From: Vicia villosa
Taxonomy: Eukaryota > Streptophyta > Magnoliopsida > Fabales > Fabaceae
Direction: 5' to 3'
Length of the DNA: 64,000 nucleotides
Assembly (NCBI RefSeq): GCF_029867415.1
Contig: NC_081185.1
Location: 80,945,553 to 81,009,552, forward strand
A model generated the notes under the pieces. It saw nothing but the letters and a program-made list of their open reading frames with translations, ran no database searches and was not told the origin of the DNA. A program made the translations under genes and the position numbers. Shown piece after piece: positions 44,443 through 56,660 of the stretch; the first letter of the stretch is position 1; each line of letters begins with the position of its first letter.

Positions 44443-44778
44443 CTATGAAATTATAACGGTTAAAACAACGCCGTCTATTCCGTCCATTATTTGTTCAGTA
44501 TCATGGTCGGTTTTCACATCAACCCACCAACGGATCGTCTCTCCAGTCCTAAGCGACACCCTTGTTCTAAGCCTCTGAATCCTTTTTATTTCTTCCCTGG
44601 GATTGTACTCCCCTTCTAACTGTGCCATAAGAGTCCGCTTCAGGTTGTTGAAGTCGCGGATGTTCCAAAACGTCACCGCCATAGGAGGTTTGACCGGGGG
44701 AAAAATTACATGACCATAACATCTCTTGTATTCCGGCGTCGGCACGGGACGGGACGGCTGGATGATGTTTGTTCCCAT
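44443..44778 (-). CDS. second MULE gene, 111 codons, function unknown
   Basis: A clean frame from the ATG at 44778 converges on the transposase gene, as mudrB does on mudrA in MuDR. The product is basic and compact (PVKPPMAVTFWNIRDFNNLK, then TRVSLRTGETIRWWVDVKTD). I know no domain for it. With the Helitron removed, a TATATATAGG box (56651-56660) lies about 88 bp upstream of the ATG, which supports a real gene. Now 11.8 kb separate them, so it has probably lost its promoter. Confidence 0.6.
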   Translation of the reverse strand: MGTNIIQPSRPVPTPEYKRCYGHVIFPPVKPPMAVTFWNIRDFNNLKRTLMAQLEGEYNPREEIKRIQRLRTRVSLRTGETIRWWVDVKTDHDTEQIMDGIDGVVLTVIIS

Positions 44779-45671
44779 GAATGCGGCCTTATGCGAGACA
44801 TGATCAATAGTGAATATGGAAAAATTGAAGGAGAAAATAATCTACTTTTAATATAATAAAGTACAATACATATGAAATTCTATAATTATCCCTTTAATCA
44901 CTATTTTGAGGGTGATAAACGGGGACAAAGTTGTAATTGCATCTCCCTTAATATTTTAATTAATAAATAAATTTTCTAATCATGATTACATTCCAACATC
45001 CAATTTAATGCAAAACTTCTTTATTGGAACACGCTTTTTTATTGCATCGGTGCATTTTCATTGGGTCATGAAGACATTGAGCCAAGTGAAGTCTGCATTA
45101 TTTCAAATTTGCAAACCCTTTCTCATTTCTCTCATTCAATTTTGTTTTTCCTCTTCAATCCTATAATATCTGCATAATGCATCCTACATCCACAAATTCA
45201 ATCTCTCCTTCAACCCTAAATTCATTCTTCCCACTCCTATCTCTTAATGTTTCTTTTTCCTTTCACTAAACACCTTATTTCCTCCTTCTCCTCTGCAGTC
45301 CCTTCTCAAACCTTCCTTGACTTTTTCTTCAAATTTCTATTTATCTCCACTTCATATCGTTGCTCTCTGCTTATGCAAATTAGGGTTTGAATTTTTTTCT
45401 TCTAAATCCATCAAATTCATAGTTTATCTACATAACTTCAGACTCTTCTGCATATCTACGTTTTTTATTTTCAATTTTCATTTTCGATTTTCTAATATAA
45501 TTTTTTTTTAGGATTTGACTTATTTGCTGATTATTGTTTCACAATGATTTATTATAGTTAGATCTGAAGTATTGTTGTTACTGTTGTTTGAATTATCAAG
45601 TTTGAAAACCACAATTCGTTGTTAAAGAGGGATATAATGGTTTTGCATTTTGTGGTTTTTGTAGTTTGTAG

Positions 45672-46546
45672 ATAGATATGAAGCAGTCACGAGACGAAGG
45701 TTTCATGACTTATTTTTCTCAACTTAAATGAGAATGGTAAGTTTAAGTTTCTGTGATTTTTTTTCTTATCAATTTCTTTCCATTAAACTGTGTTTTGTCA
45801 TCGTATTTCAATTTTCCCCCTAAATTCGTGTGCTTCATAAATATTTGAATGTTCAATCGTTGGTGGAATTTTGTTTCTGATTTTTGGTTTGATTGAATTT
45901 TGAGATTTTCATTTACTTATGTGAATTTTTTTTCAGTTTTGTATGCTATGGATTTAATTGAGGGAATTTTTTTTCCGCAAACCCTAATGTTGTGATTCAA
46001 TTGAATATTTGTAAACTATAAATGAACCTTATAATGTTTGTGTTTGTATATTCTAAAGGGTGTTAGTATGGTTGCAGGTTAATGAGGAAATAGAGGAGTT
46101 TGGGATGAAAAGTTTGATTGAAGTGGCAGCTAATTTGGTGAGTGATAGACTTCAATAGACAACTTCTTGCTTGATGGTTTCATATCTTACATGCTGATTT
46201 TTTAGCAATACTTAAGAATCTATCTAACTTGATATTTTAACTACACTATTAAATGTGCAATAATGCTTAGTAAAGTCTGATTCAAACTAACATTTGTTTG
46301 GATATACCCACTGAAACCTTGAAGAACAATGAGCCCATGGAGGTTCTCGAGATGCACATGGATCACAGTGATCCAAATTTCAAGTGGTTTAACTTCACAT
46401 TTGAAGAACAAGCCAAGGTGATAGTTGCTGCTAGAAGCAACAATGAAATGAATGCATCGAAATTGAAGAATGAGTTTCTAGAATTGCTTTATATTAAAGA
46501 ATCACTTATTAAGTATGTCTTTGAGACAAACAAGAATAGTGCCTAA
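45672..46546 (+). pseudogene. captured gene fragment with splice sites, unrecognised
   Basis: Possible exons are 45672-45736 (acceptor TTGTAG, donor ATG|GTAAGT), 46078-46137 (acceptor TTGCAG, donor TTG|GTGAGT) and about 46326-46546. Spliced, they give one frame from the ATG at 45728. The last exon, ending at TAA 46544-46546, encodes a segment with FTFEEQAKVIVAARSNNEM and KESLIKYVFETNK. A pyrimidine-rich leader (45120-45310) precedes it. I do not recognise the family. The third acceptor is weak. Helitrons commonly pick up gene pieces, and this looks like one. Confidence 0.4.
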
Positions 46547-47647
46547 AACATAGTTTCACATTTCAGAACATTGTTTGCTTCTAAATTTTGTGTGTTTGGC
46601 TGCTTAGATTATCACTCTCATTATTTCACTGTTATCTCCATATAATGTTATTGTGTTTAGAGGATGATACTGATAATTGCTAAGTGTTGGTAGATTTTTT
46701 TATGTTTTATTTGTCTTAATTTGTTCACTTAATTAAAACATGTCTGGATCGTTAATGGCACATCACATACCGAGCAAAGTGGAGATGTTACCATGACCGT
46801 AAATTGTGACTGAAATTTTGATCCTCATGTCCAAATTGTTTGATTGTGTCGAATACATGATTTTGTTCTAACTGTAGAAAATCTACCTGATTACGAAGTT
46901 TGATTTAATAATATAGCATGATCTTTACTCTGCAGGTTGATTTGGAAAAGATTGTTAAGAAAACTCACAGTTATGTTGTACAATAACCTAAGTAAAATCA
47001 TTAGTTGTCAATTTATTAAACATCTATAATAACCTAAGTAATTTGTCTTTTTATAATGCATATTTATCTTCCAGCTATAGCATTATTTCCCTTGATATGG
47101 ATAAATATTGGCAGAAGAAATTTTGAAGTATCAGTAATAAAAATGGTTGTATATTCTCCAAGTGAAGTTGATATCAAATTGCAACGGTTTGTCTTGCTAT
47201 GTAAAATTGATTATCTCATACATTTAATACATCCAATTATCATTTTAATTAACTCCATAGACTTAATGTTTTTTCTGCTATCATTATTGAGAATTTGGAA
47301 GCATCAATATTAATAAATGGTTGTATATTTCTCAAGTGAAGTTGATATCAAAAAGCAATTGTTTGTCTTCCAAGGTAAAATTGATTGCCTGATACATTTA
47401 ATGCTTCCAATAATCATTTTAATATAACAAAGAGACTTAATTTCTGCTATCATTATTGAGAAATTGTAGTTCCAACGTAAATGTTTCTTACTTATAATCT
47501 TCATATTTCATCTTTTTTAATAAGCTGGTAATCTATTATTTAATATAATAAAGTAATATACTACAAAAATTACTTAAATTTTCTAACTAAATAAATTTAT
47601 AAATGGTTTTTCATACAGCTAAATGTCATTACAAATGCATAATCATT
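46547..47647. repeat. AT-rich Helitron interior with a 174-bp tandem duplication
   Basis: No gene is seen. AAATGGTTGTATATT...AGTGAAGTTGATATCAA begins at 47141 and again at 47315, and the similarity covers about 170 bp per unit (about 47132-47470). Confidence 0.65.
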
Positions 47648-48668
47648 ACTGAATAATTATACCATTTTTTAAATACACACTATTTATTCCATTCCTCTCC
47701 TCGGAAACATTCACGTGATTGAGAAACCCTACAAAATTTGAATTTAATCTTGAAAATATTTACAACCCTTCAAATTCCTACACCGTTTTTCAAAAGCAAC
47801 CGTTAAAAAGTTGAAATGAAATAGTGATGGCAAAATATAGGTTTGTCTCAAGTTACCCCTAATCTTCTTGCTTTGTATACTTCTTCTTTCATCTTCCATT
47901 TTTCCATTAGTGATTGCAAAATAAAGGTTTGTCTTAAGTTACCCCTAATTTTTTTATCATATATGATTAGGTTAGTTATCATTTGTGTAAATCCGATTTA
48001 ATTTTCAATTTATGTATATCAACTATCATTTTTCTTTTATCACGTGATTATTTCATATTATTTGAAACTGCCTTTTCAATAAATTAATTTATAAATTTGA
48101 CTATAAAAGAGAATGAAATGATAATATATTAATTTCTGAGTGATTTGAATTATGACGATAAGTTAAAATATATCTTTTTAGCCTAAAAATATGAACACTA
48201 ATGTAATAATTTTAATTATCATTATTATTACATTTATGCTTTTACTTAATTTAATTAAACAACTGTTTTATGTTTGTTATTCTATTTTTTATAACGTTCA
48301 TTGTGTTGACCATATATACGAAAATTTGACTCAAATATTCGTATTTAATAAATATAAAACATAAAACTACATACTAAATATTTTTTAACCATATTCATAT
48401 TTATTTTATAACATAGTGATATTTTTCATGATATATTTTTTAACTATAACTCTGTTATATTTATTTGATATTAATAAAGTATGAAGATAATGTGCGACCC
48501 GTGCGAACGCACGAGTAAGATGACCACTTTCTTAATCATCATTATATTTTACTTATTTATTATTTATAGCGATATTGTGTGACCCATATGAACGTACGGT
48601 TAGGAGGCGTATTAATTATTTACTTTATTTTTTCTATTAAAATATATTGTTCCGACAAGTCAAAATTT
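47648..48668 (+). repeat. about 1-kb tandem repeat, unit 1
   Basis: Matches 48669-49400 plus 53617-53925 at a constant offset of 1,060 bp with scattered substitutions. It includes a decayed Helitron-type hairpin, CGTGCG-AA-CGCACG (48500-48513). No coding sequence. Confidence 0.85.
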
Positions 48669-49400
48669 CTCTAATAATTATACCATTTTTTAAATACACA
48701 CTATTTATTCCATTCCTCTCCTCATTTTTTAAATACACACTATTTATTCCATTCCTCTCCTCGGAAACATTCACGTGATTGGGAAACCCTACAAAATTTG
48801 AATTTAATCTTGAAAATATTTACAATCCTTCAAATTCCTACACCGTTTTTCAAAAGCAACCGTTAAAAAGTTGAAATGAAATAGTGATGGCAAAATATAG
48901 GTTTGTCTCAAGTTACCCCTAATCTTCTTGCTTTGTATACTTCTTCTTTCATCTTCCATTTTTCCATTAGTGATTGCAAAATAAAGGTTTGTCTTAAGTT
49001 ACCCCTAATTTTTTTATTATATATGATTAGGTTAGTTATCATTTGTGTAAATCCGATTTAATTTTCAATTTATGTATATCAACTATCATTTTTCTTTTAT
49101 CACGTGATTATTTCATATTATTTGAAAGTGTCTTTTCAATAAATTAATTTATAAATTTGACTATAAAAGAGAATGGAATTATAATATATTAATTTCTGAG
49201 TGATTTGAATTATGACGATAAGTTAAAATATATCTTTCTAGCCTAAAAATATGAACACTAATGTAATAATTTTAATTATCATTATTATTACATTTATGTT
49301 TTTACTTAATTTAATTAAACAACTGTTTTATGTTTGTTATTCTATTTTTTATAACGTTCATTGTGTTGACCATATATACGAAAATTTGACTCAAATATTC

Positions 49401-49959
49401 TGTTAGATATTTGGTATGATAATCCTGGATATCTTCAAGAATCGTGTTCGTTCACTTTCCGAACAAAGTATTTCGACCCTAATCTTGTCTGGGTTCACGA
49501 AATCTTTGCGGGGATAATTCTTGAAGAACAATCTGTTTCTGACAATGGAGAACAGATCAGAATGTAGAGAGGAAGTCTGTAATTTCGTTTTCCAAATCGA
49601 GACCAAAAGACTCCTTATATAGGAGACCAATAATAGTAACGAACAGACACACCTTTTCGGAAACAGTTATGTCTGTTGGAACGGGTGCAACTATTCAAAC
49701 GAATCGTTATGTCCGTTGGGAACGGGTGCAACTATTCAAACGAAACGTTATGTCCGTTGGGAAAGGGTGCAACTATTTAAACGAATTGTTACGCCCCTTG
49801 GAACCCGGTTTCTATTATTCATATTCAATTACACGTTTGGCTCGACGAGCGTGCACTCCGCACTACCCTAACTCGTTTCAAACTTAACGTATAATTGCTT
49901 TGGCCTAAAGTAAATCACATTACTACCAAAATACATTGATGATACTAAAATCACCAACA
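49401..49959 (-). repeat. 3' LTR of copia 3
   Basis: 559 bp, direct repeat of 53053-53611. It contains three tandem copies of a motif like CGTTATGTCCGTTGGGAACG (about 49665-49770). Confidence 0.93.
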
Positions 49960-50485
49960 AACTCCCCCCATTTTAGTATAATCCTTGATTTACTTTCAGG
50001 TATAACGATCAAACAAATGCATAGAAGAAAATGTCTTACGATTGAATTTTCATCTTAGTACAAATACACATTCTAAATATTCGAAAATCGGGGTGTCATA
50101 ATGATTGAACCCGTCAATCCATTTGAATATCTAAAGATATAGTACACATATGTTTCTTACAATACTCTACTATTCATACTTGACACTTTACAAGCCATGT
50201 GTCCTTATCCATTAATAAGCATATAGGAAGCCAAGTCCAAGCTTCTTGAAGCGGCAAAACTTCATGCTTACATAGGTGATCCTTTTAATCTTGCACCTGC
50301 ATTTGCAATTTTTCAAAAGAACCATTAAGAATATATACTTCAACCTAGCCATCACTTGCAGGTCTGAGCACATACCTTGGGAAGATAAACACAATTGCTC
50401 CAATCTTTAACTATGATCTTTCCACATTGAATTCTGCTTCTAACGTTGTATTAGAAGGGAATTGTGTATACCATAACTAATAGAT

Positions 50486-51510
50486 TTAAATGGACTTTAA
50501 TCCCATCCCAATTACCGACTTCTTCACTAAGTCTCTTGCTAACCCCTTCGTCAAGTGGTCAGCTAAGTTTTGTTGCGACCGAACAAACTCAATAGATATC
50601 ACCCCATTCATGATTAATTCCCTAATCATACTATGTCTAATACCCAAATGTCTAGACTTTCCATTGTATATTTGACTATATGCTTTAGCCAGTGTGGCAC
50701 TACTATCACAACGGATAGAAATTGGTGATATCGGTTTAGGCCATATCGGAATCTCATATACCAAGTTCCTTAGCCATTCTGCTTCTTTACCAGCAGCAGC
50801 TAATGCTACAAACTCAGATTCCATTGTGGAACTAGTTATACATGTTTGCTTCTTGGAAGCCCATGAGATGGCACCTCCCCCAAGCAAGAACACCCATCCA
50901 CTTGCAGAGGATGAATCTTCAACATTATTTATCCAACTAGCATCCGAATAACCCTCTAACACCGAAGGAAATCCCATATATGACAATCCATAATTCATAG
51001 TACCCTTCAAGTACTTGAATACCCTAGTTATCACATGCCAATGATGTCTACTAGGATTACTAGTAAATCTGCTCAACTTTCCAACCGCATAAGCAATATC
51101 CGGTCTAGTGCTAATCATAGCATACATCAAAGAGCCTATAGCTCTTGACTATTCAAGTTGATCCACAGGTTTACTTGTATTTGGCATAAGCTTTTCTCCC
51201 GGATCCATGGGAGTACTTACTGGAGAACAATTTTCATAATTGAACTTCTTGATTATTTTCTCAATGTAATGAGATTGCGTAATTACAATCCCCTTGTTCT
51301 CCCGTTTAATCTTAATACCAAGAATAACGTCCGCTTCTCCCATATCTTTCACGGAGAACTTTGACGATAAGAAATTCTTTGTTTTATCAACTTGATTTTG
51401 GTCGGTGCCAAAGATCAACATGTCATCAACATATAGACAAAGAAATATCACAAAATTCTTACACAACTTTGTGTACAAACACTTATCACAAGAATTAGAT
51501 GAAGGTTTTT
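50486..51510 (-). pseudogene. copia 3 reverse transcriptase C-terminus and RNase H
   Basis: Minus-strand frame from about 51510 to 50486. It starts at DKCLYTKLC, runs through the catalytic YVDDMLIFG, RT end (RPDIAYAVG), RNase H (YSDASW) and the terminal [19 protein letters not shown] at 51149-51151 interrupts the frame where tyrosine would fit (LE-Y-S), so this stop is not a simple C to T change. Everything upstream of DKC is missing. Confidence 0.85.
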
Positions 51511-52950
51511 AGATAATCATGCATGATGATGCAAGAAGGTTTTTAGATGAAGTGAGAGATAAAATTATGAGCAATTTAAAATAAATAGTATGAATTGCAA
51601 TGAGTACCTTAGTTATGTTCACTTCTCTCAAATCTTCTCTTGAACTTCTATGTTCAACCTTCTTGATCAACTACATGATTGATGTGCATGACACTTTTGA
51701 TCACTTTCTTCTTTGATAACCTTTGTCTTCATCAAAACTAAATATAAGATGTATTTTTCACAATCTCCCCCTTTTTGATGATGACAAACTCTTTAAATTC
51801 TTGTTTTGATAAGATTGAAAATTCTCCCCCTAACTTGTGTGTCTCCCCTTTAGTTTGTGTGAATTTCAAATTCTTTATCCTCTGTGATAAAGCTCTCAAA
51901 ATTCCACATCTCGAGATTCAATAGTTACATTAGACTCTAAATCAGAAGTCTATATATGTCATGATCCATCTTAAAATGATCTTTATAAATCTTATAATAA
52001 TAAGTCTCATTGAAACATTACATTCAAATCAAAGTTATGATTTTGGAATCATAAAACTTTAATTAATTTAATCACTTTCATGATTAACAACTTTTGCTTT
52101 AATAGTAATTCTAAAATACATGAAAATGATCAACAAAATTTATGGTGTAAACCAAAATTACACATGACATTTGAATTTTTTTTTTCTGCGGTAATTAAAA
52201 TACTTACACCAATGTCATGTTAGAGAATAATTCAAATATTGTTAGTGTACTAATAGTGTTTAATCACGAAGTACTGTAATACATTTTTTTAAATTAGAAA
52301 TCATATGAATAACAGGAAGTGGTTTATTTGATTCCTTACTATCATATAATATTAAGAACTTGTGATGTTAATAGCACTGCTCCTTGTTGAAACAAAACAT
52401 AACATCTGTTTTTATGCTTATCCATTTATTATACTCACACCAAATTCATGAAAAGGTTTCATTCCATATCATGCGCATCAACAAAGATATGAGAAAATAA
52501 ATATAATCGTTTTGATACAGTAAAGCAAATAATTAATGTCATTGCAAACCACTTATATATCATCAGCCCAAAATTATCATAACGTTACAGAGAGAGTGTA
52601 TTTGAATTAAGGTTACTATTCATTATGCATTAACAATGCGAGTGTTCATTTCGTATTGAAAACCTTTAAAAATTCAACCAAATTATCTCTATATACATGT
52701 ATAAATAATAAAAACTATTTCATGCATAACATATATTATTATCGAAAAATCATAATATCCGTAAATTTTGCTTAAATGCTAACTTAAAAAAAAAATTCAG
52801 AATCTTGATGTTATGAATTTGATCACAAAGCTTTAATTTCTATGAAAGAGAATAAAACGTACCCAAATCTATAATAAAGATTTTTGTTCTTGATTCTTGA
52901 TACGAAAGCCTCGGTTGCCATTATTTGAAATACTGAATTTATGTTGTCGA
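51511..52950 (-). other. foreign non-coding filler in copia 3
   Basis: On the minus strand, 51830-51765 reads a GTCATCATCAAAAAGGGGGA polypurine tract, the hallmark of SIRE/Maximus-type copia elements. LTR-like sequence (TGTGAAAAATACATC..., about 51765-51600) follows it. Further CTCCCCCT motifs (51820-51850) suggest more of the same. The remainder to 52950 is AT-rich with no gene. Confidence 0.5.
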
Positions 52951-53025
52951 TTATTGTTCTTGAAACTTGTCCAATTTTCCGAAACTTTTAGTCATCTCCT
53001 TGACAGTGCTTCCTCCTCCAGCCAT
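52951..53025 (-). pseudogene. copia 3 gag N-terminus
   Basis: From the ATG at 53025 the minus strand encodes 24 codons of a copia gag start (MAGGGSTVKEMTKSFGKLDK) and then a stop. The rest of gag, protease and integrase are absent. Confidence 0.65.
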
Positions 53026-53052
53026 GATTATCAAAATAATACTTTGTTCGTT

Positions 53053-53611
53053 TGTTAGATATTTGGTATGATAATCCTGGATATCTTCAAGAATCGTGTT
53101 CGTTCACTTTCCGAACAAAGTATTTCGACCCTAATCTTGTCTGGGTTCACGAAATCTTTGCGGGGATAATTCTTGAAGAACAATCTGTTTCTGACAATGG
53201 AGAACAGATCAGAATGTAGAGAGGAAGTCTGTAATTTCGTTTTCCAAATCGAGACCAAAAGACTCCTTATATAGGAGACCAATAATAGTAACGAACAGAC
53301 ACACCTTTTCGGAAACAGTTATGTCTGTTGGAACGGGTGCAACTATTCAAACGAATCGTTATGTCCGTTGGGAACGGGTGCAACTATTCAAACGAAACGT
53401 TATGTCCGTTGGGAAAGGGTGCAACTATTTAAACGAATTGTTACGCCCCTTGGAACCCGGTTTCTATTATTCATATTCAATTACACGTTTGGCTCGACGA
53501 GCGTGCACTCCGCACTACCCTAACTCGTTTCAAACTTAACGTATAATTGCTTTGGCCTAAAGTAAATCACATTACTACCAAAATACATTGATGATACTAA
53601 AATCACCAACA
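53053..53611 (-). repeat. 5' LTR of copia 3
   Basis: 559 bp, direct repeat of 49401-49959. Short open frames within it are identical in both copies and look non-coding. Confidence 0.93.
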
Positions 53612-53947
53612 TATTCGTATTTAATAAATATAAAACATAAAACTACATACTAAATATTTTTTAACCATATTCATATTTATTTTATAACATAGTGATATTT
53701 TTCATGATATATTTTTTAACTATAACTCTGTTATATTTATTTGATATTAATAAAGTATGAAGATAATGTGCGACCCGTGCGAACGCACGAGTAAGATGAC
53801 CACTTTCTTAATCATCATTATATTTTACTTATTTATTATTTATAGCTATATTGTGTGACCCATATGAACGTACGGGTAGGAGGCGTATTAATTATTTACT
53901 TTATTTTTTCTATTAAAATATATATGATAAAATGATAAAATGTTAAC

Positions 53948-54039
53948 ATTTATACTAATATTTGTTTTTTTTTTAAAACATGATACAATTATGATTTATA
54001 CTAATATTTGTTTTTTTTTTAAAACATGATACAATTATG
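53948..54039. repeat. 46-bp perfect tandem duplication
   Basis: Units 53948-53993 and 53994-54039, each with a T(10) run and AAAACATGATACAATTATG, appear identical. Confidence 0.9.
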
Positions 54040-56593
54040 ATTGATAAATACATAAATTCCTTATGAAAAACATATATTTTTCGACGGGCTGAAACTACTT
54101 ATAAAATTATATTTAACATGAGACAATTATGATTTATGAGTACATAATTTCTTATAAAAACAAAAATTTGTTATTCTTTTTGCATTTTATATACATTTTA
54201 AACCATCACTATATTATACTAATTTACTATTTATAACGACATTGTACGAACCGTGCGAACGGTTAAATGATTTCATAATTATTTTCTTTATTTTTCTACT
54301 AAAATATACATTGTTCGACGGGCCAAAGCTACATAATTTGTATATATTTTATTTACATTTTTAACTATCACTATATTATATTTATTTACTACATAGATGA
54401 CTACTTAATTATTTCATTTATTTTTTATTTACTAATTATAAAATCATATTAGTATTATTGTCAAATTCAATACAATATTCGCACAAGATATGATAATGCC
54501 CTTAATTGTAATTTAATACTAAATTGCTAACAAATTTTCAAAATAATAAATATTATACCCTACATTAGAGCCCTTAATTGTAATGGCTTTGGTATAACGC
54601 CCTTAATTGTAACGCCCTTAATTAGGGTATAATAACGCCCTTAATTGTAATTTCATACTAAATTGTTAACTAAGTTTTATTAGGCCCTTAATTATAATGG
54701 CTTTGGTATAACGTCCTTAATTATAATTTCATACTAAATTGCTAACTAAATTTTAGAATAATAAATATTATACCCTACATATTAGACTAATTCGTTATCT
54801 TAGAATGTGTTTTTAGACAATTCATTATATTAGAATGTCACATTCTAAGTTAACATTTTTGGGCTAATTTTTAAAATTTATTAAAAATTTGATCATTATA
54901 ATTGATCATGCCATTAAATCTATAAAATATTAAATCAATTAAAATTACCAATTATTATTAAATGAATTAGTCTATTTTCTATCAATTTTCTATCTTCTTT
55001 TCCAATTATTTTTTATCTTTAAATTTAATTAATTATAATAAATGTATTATCAATATGTTTTATAGTTATGTAATTTTAGATTTGTAATAAATTGAAATAA
55101 CTTTTGATATTAAAGAATGCAATTTTAATTTTATAATTTAAATTTGTACTATGACTTTATTTTAATTTTTTATAATATAATAAAAAATAATTATTTCATT
55201 GGAATATGAAAAAAAACTTACAACACGCTTAACTCTCATTTCCTCCACCGTCCTCATACTCTCTCTTTCTCCTCCGAAAAAAAATTCTCAATTCTCATTT
55301 TTTCCTCCATCATCATTCAACACTGCACCATCCTTCATTCTTTTTAATTTTATTTTTGAAAATACTGTTTCTCTCTACAGTTTTCCTTCATCTTCATCCC
55401 TTTCATCTTTGTTGCTTTCATTTTCTTGATGCTTTAATTTATTCGTCTATGTTGCTTTTAACCAGATAATAAGTCGATAATTTTCCTCCGTTAAGGATAA
55501 TAATGATTATTAACATCATTTTGAAATATTTGTATTTAAAAAATAACATCATAGTTATTCTTATCTTTATATAATAATAATAATAGTAATAATAATAATA
55601 ATAATAACAATATAACAACAACAATAATAAAAATACTTTCTATAAAAAAAATAATATTATTAATAATAATAATAATAATTTATTAGTATTGTAAATGGTG
55701 AATATTTATAAAATTTATTTTATATATTTATTACATATTAAATATTATAAACAATTCTTAATTTGGAGAAATTTGCATGTATTAAATTGATAAAAAAGAT
55801 GGATAACACAATTTTCTTATGAAAAACTCAAATTTGTTATTATTTTTATTTAATTTATTTTATTATGTATTCAATATTTATAAAAAAGATGGATAAATTC
55901 ATACTATATTTTTGCATATATAAATTCATAATATATAAATTTTATATTCATATGAATTTTATACTCAAAAGATATCTTTTACAATTTACTTATCACATTG
56001 CATTTTATAAAAACTTTTTCTTTTAAATTTTTCAACAATGATTATTTGTTTAAGATTTGTCAGAGATTCCTTATAAAATTTAACTGTGTTTAAATATATT
56101 TTCTATTATATGATAAAAATATATATTATCAATAGAATTAATAAATTTACAATACAGAAAATTTAAAAATTATAGGCATGCCTGACGGACCTAACCTATT
56201 ATTTTACGGGCCGACAAAATATTTACTTAAATTGAACAAGTATAGAGATCATATATTAATGAATTCTGAATTACTATAGCATATAACTTCTAAATTATAC
56301 ACAAATTTAACAAACATAATCAAATTGTGTTATCCATCTTTTTTTGGTAGAATTATAAACAATTATAAAAATTATTGGCATGCCCGACGGGCCAAACCTT
56401 TTTTTCCACCATATATTTGGTTTAATAGCAATTAAACAATCTATCTATATCCTAACAACTACTACATAATAAATTAAATTAATATTTATATGACAATTAA
56501 TATTGATTTTTTTCTGTTAATTCGTATAAATTAAAATACATTTTTTAACCATAACCATATTATATTTATTTAATATTTATACCGACTTTACGT
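54040..56593. other. AT-rich Helitron interior, repeats only
   Basis: No gene seen. GCCCTTAATTGTAAT-type repeats occupy about 54489-54760, (AAT)n microsatellites lie at about 55570-55680, and CGACGGGCC motifs typical of this Helitron type recur near 54316, 56187 and 56384. A decayed terminal hairpin (ACCGTGCGAACGGT) is at about 54247. Confidence 0.6.
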
Positions 56594-56624
56594 GACCCGT
56601 GCGGGCGCACGGGTCCTTTACTAG
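56594..56624 (+). other. Helitron 3' terminal hairpin and CTAG end
   Basis: Perfect 10-bp stem with a GG loop, a 5-nt spacer and terminal CTAG, followed by T at 56625. This is where rolling-circle transposition ends. Confidence 0.8.
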
Positions 56625-56650
56625 TGAAGATTGATTTCATGATGAGCTGC

Positions 56651-56660
56651 TATATATAGG
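56651..56660 (-). promoter_or_regulatory. stranded TATA box of the second MULE gene
   Basis: TATATATAGG (CCTATATATA on the minus strand) sits 27 bp outside the Helitron end. Virtual removal of the Helitron places it at a normal promoter distance from the ATG at 44778. Confidence 0.45.

Larger units (their letters stand above)
49401..53611 (-). mobile_element. Ty1-copia element 3, internally deleted, young
   Basis: Two 559-bp LTRs, 49401-49959 and 53053-53611, are identical as far as I compared them. They are flanked by the target duplication TATTC (49396-49400 and 53612-53616). On the minus strand the LTR reads TGTTGGTGATTT...ATATCTAACA, and a polypurine tract (ATGGGGGGAGTT) abuts 49959. Only the gag start and the RT-RNase H end remain inside. 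The middle is non-coding and contains a piece of another copia LTR. It must have been mobilised by a complete relative. Confidence 0.92.
48669..53925 (+). repeat. about 1-kb tandem repeat, unit 2, split by copia 3
   Basis: Second unit, interrupted after 49400 by a 4.2-kb copia element and resuming at 53617. It carries its own decayed hairpin (53776-53789) and an extra local duplication of TTTTTTAAATACACACTATT at its left end (about 48683-48760). The duplication therefore predates the copia insertion. Confidence 0.85.
44841..56624 (+). mobile_element. putative non-autonomous Helitron, 11.8 kb
   Basis: The right end has the Helitron signature: a perfect 10-bp-arm hairpin, GACCCGTGCG-GG-CGCACGGGTC (56594-56615), then CTTTA and CTAG (56621-56624), followed by T. 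The proposed left end TCTACTTTTAATATAATAAA starts with TC after an A. Flanks are therefore A and T, as Helitrons need, without a target duplication. No Rep/helicase is encoded. Removing it reunites two halves of a MULE. The right end is well supported; the left end is chosen by pattern and by that reunion. Confidence 0.65.

Noticed and set aside
55199..55429. Ser-rich 76-codon frame as a gene
   Set aside because: It is a pyrimidine-rich leader-like stretch with low-complexity translation and no start or splice support.
44841..56624. Autonomous Helitron with Rep/helicase
   Set aside because: No Rep HUH motif or helicase motif was found in any frame. The element can only be non-autonomous.
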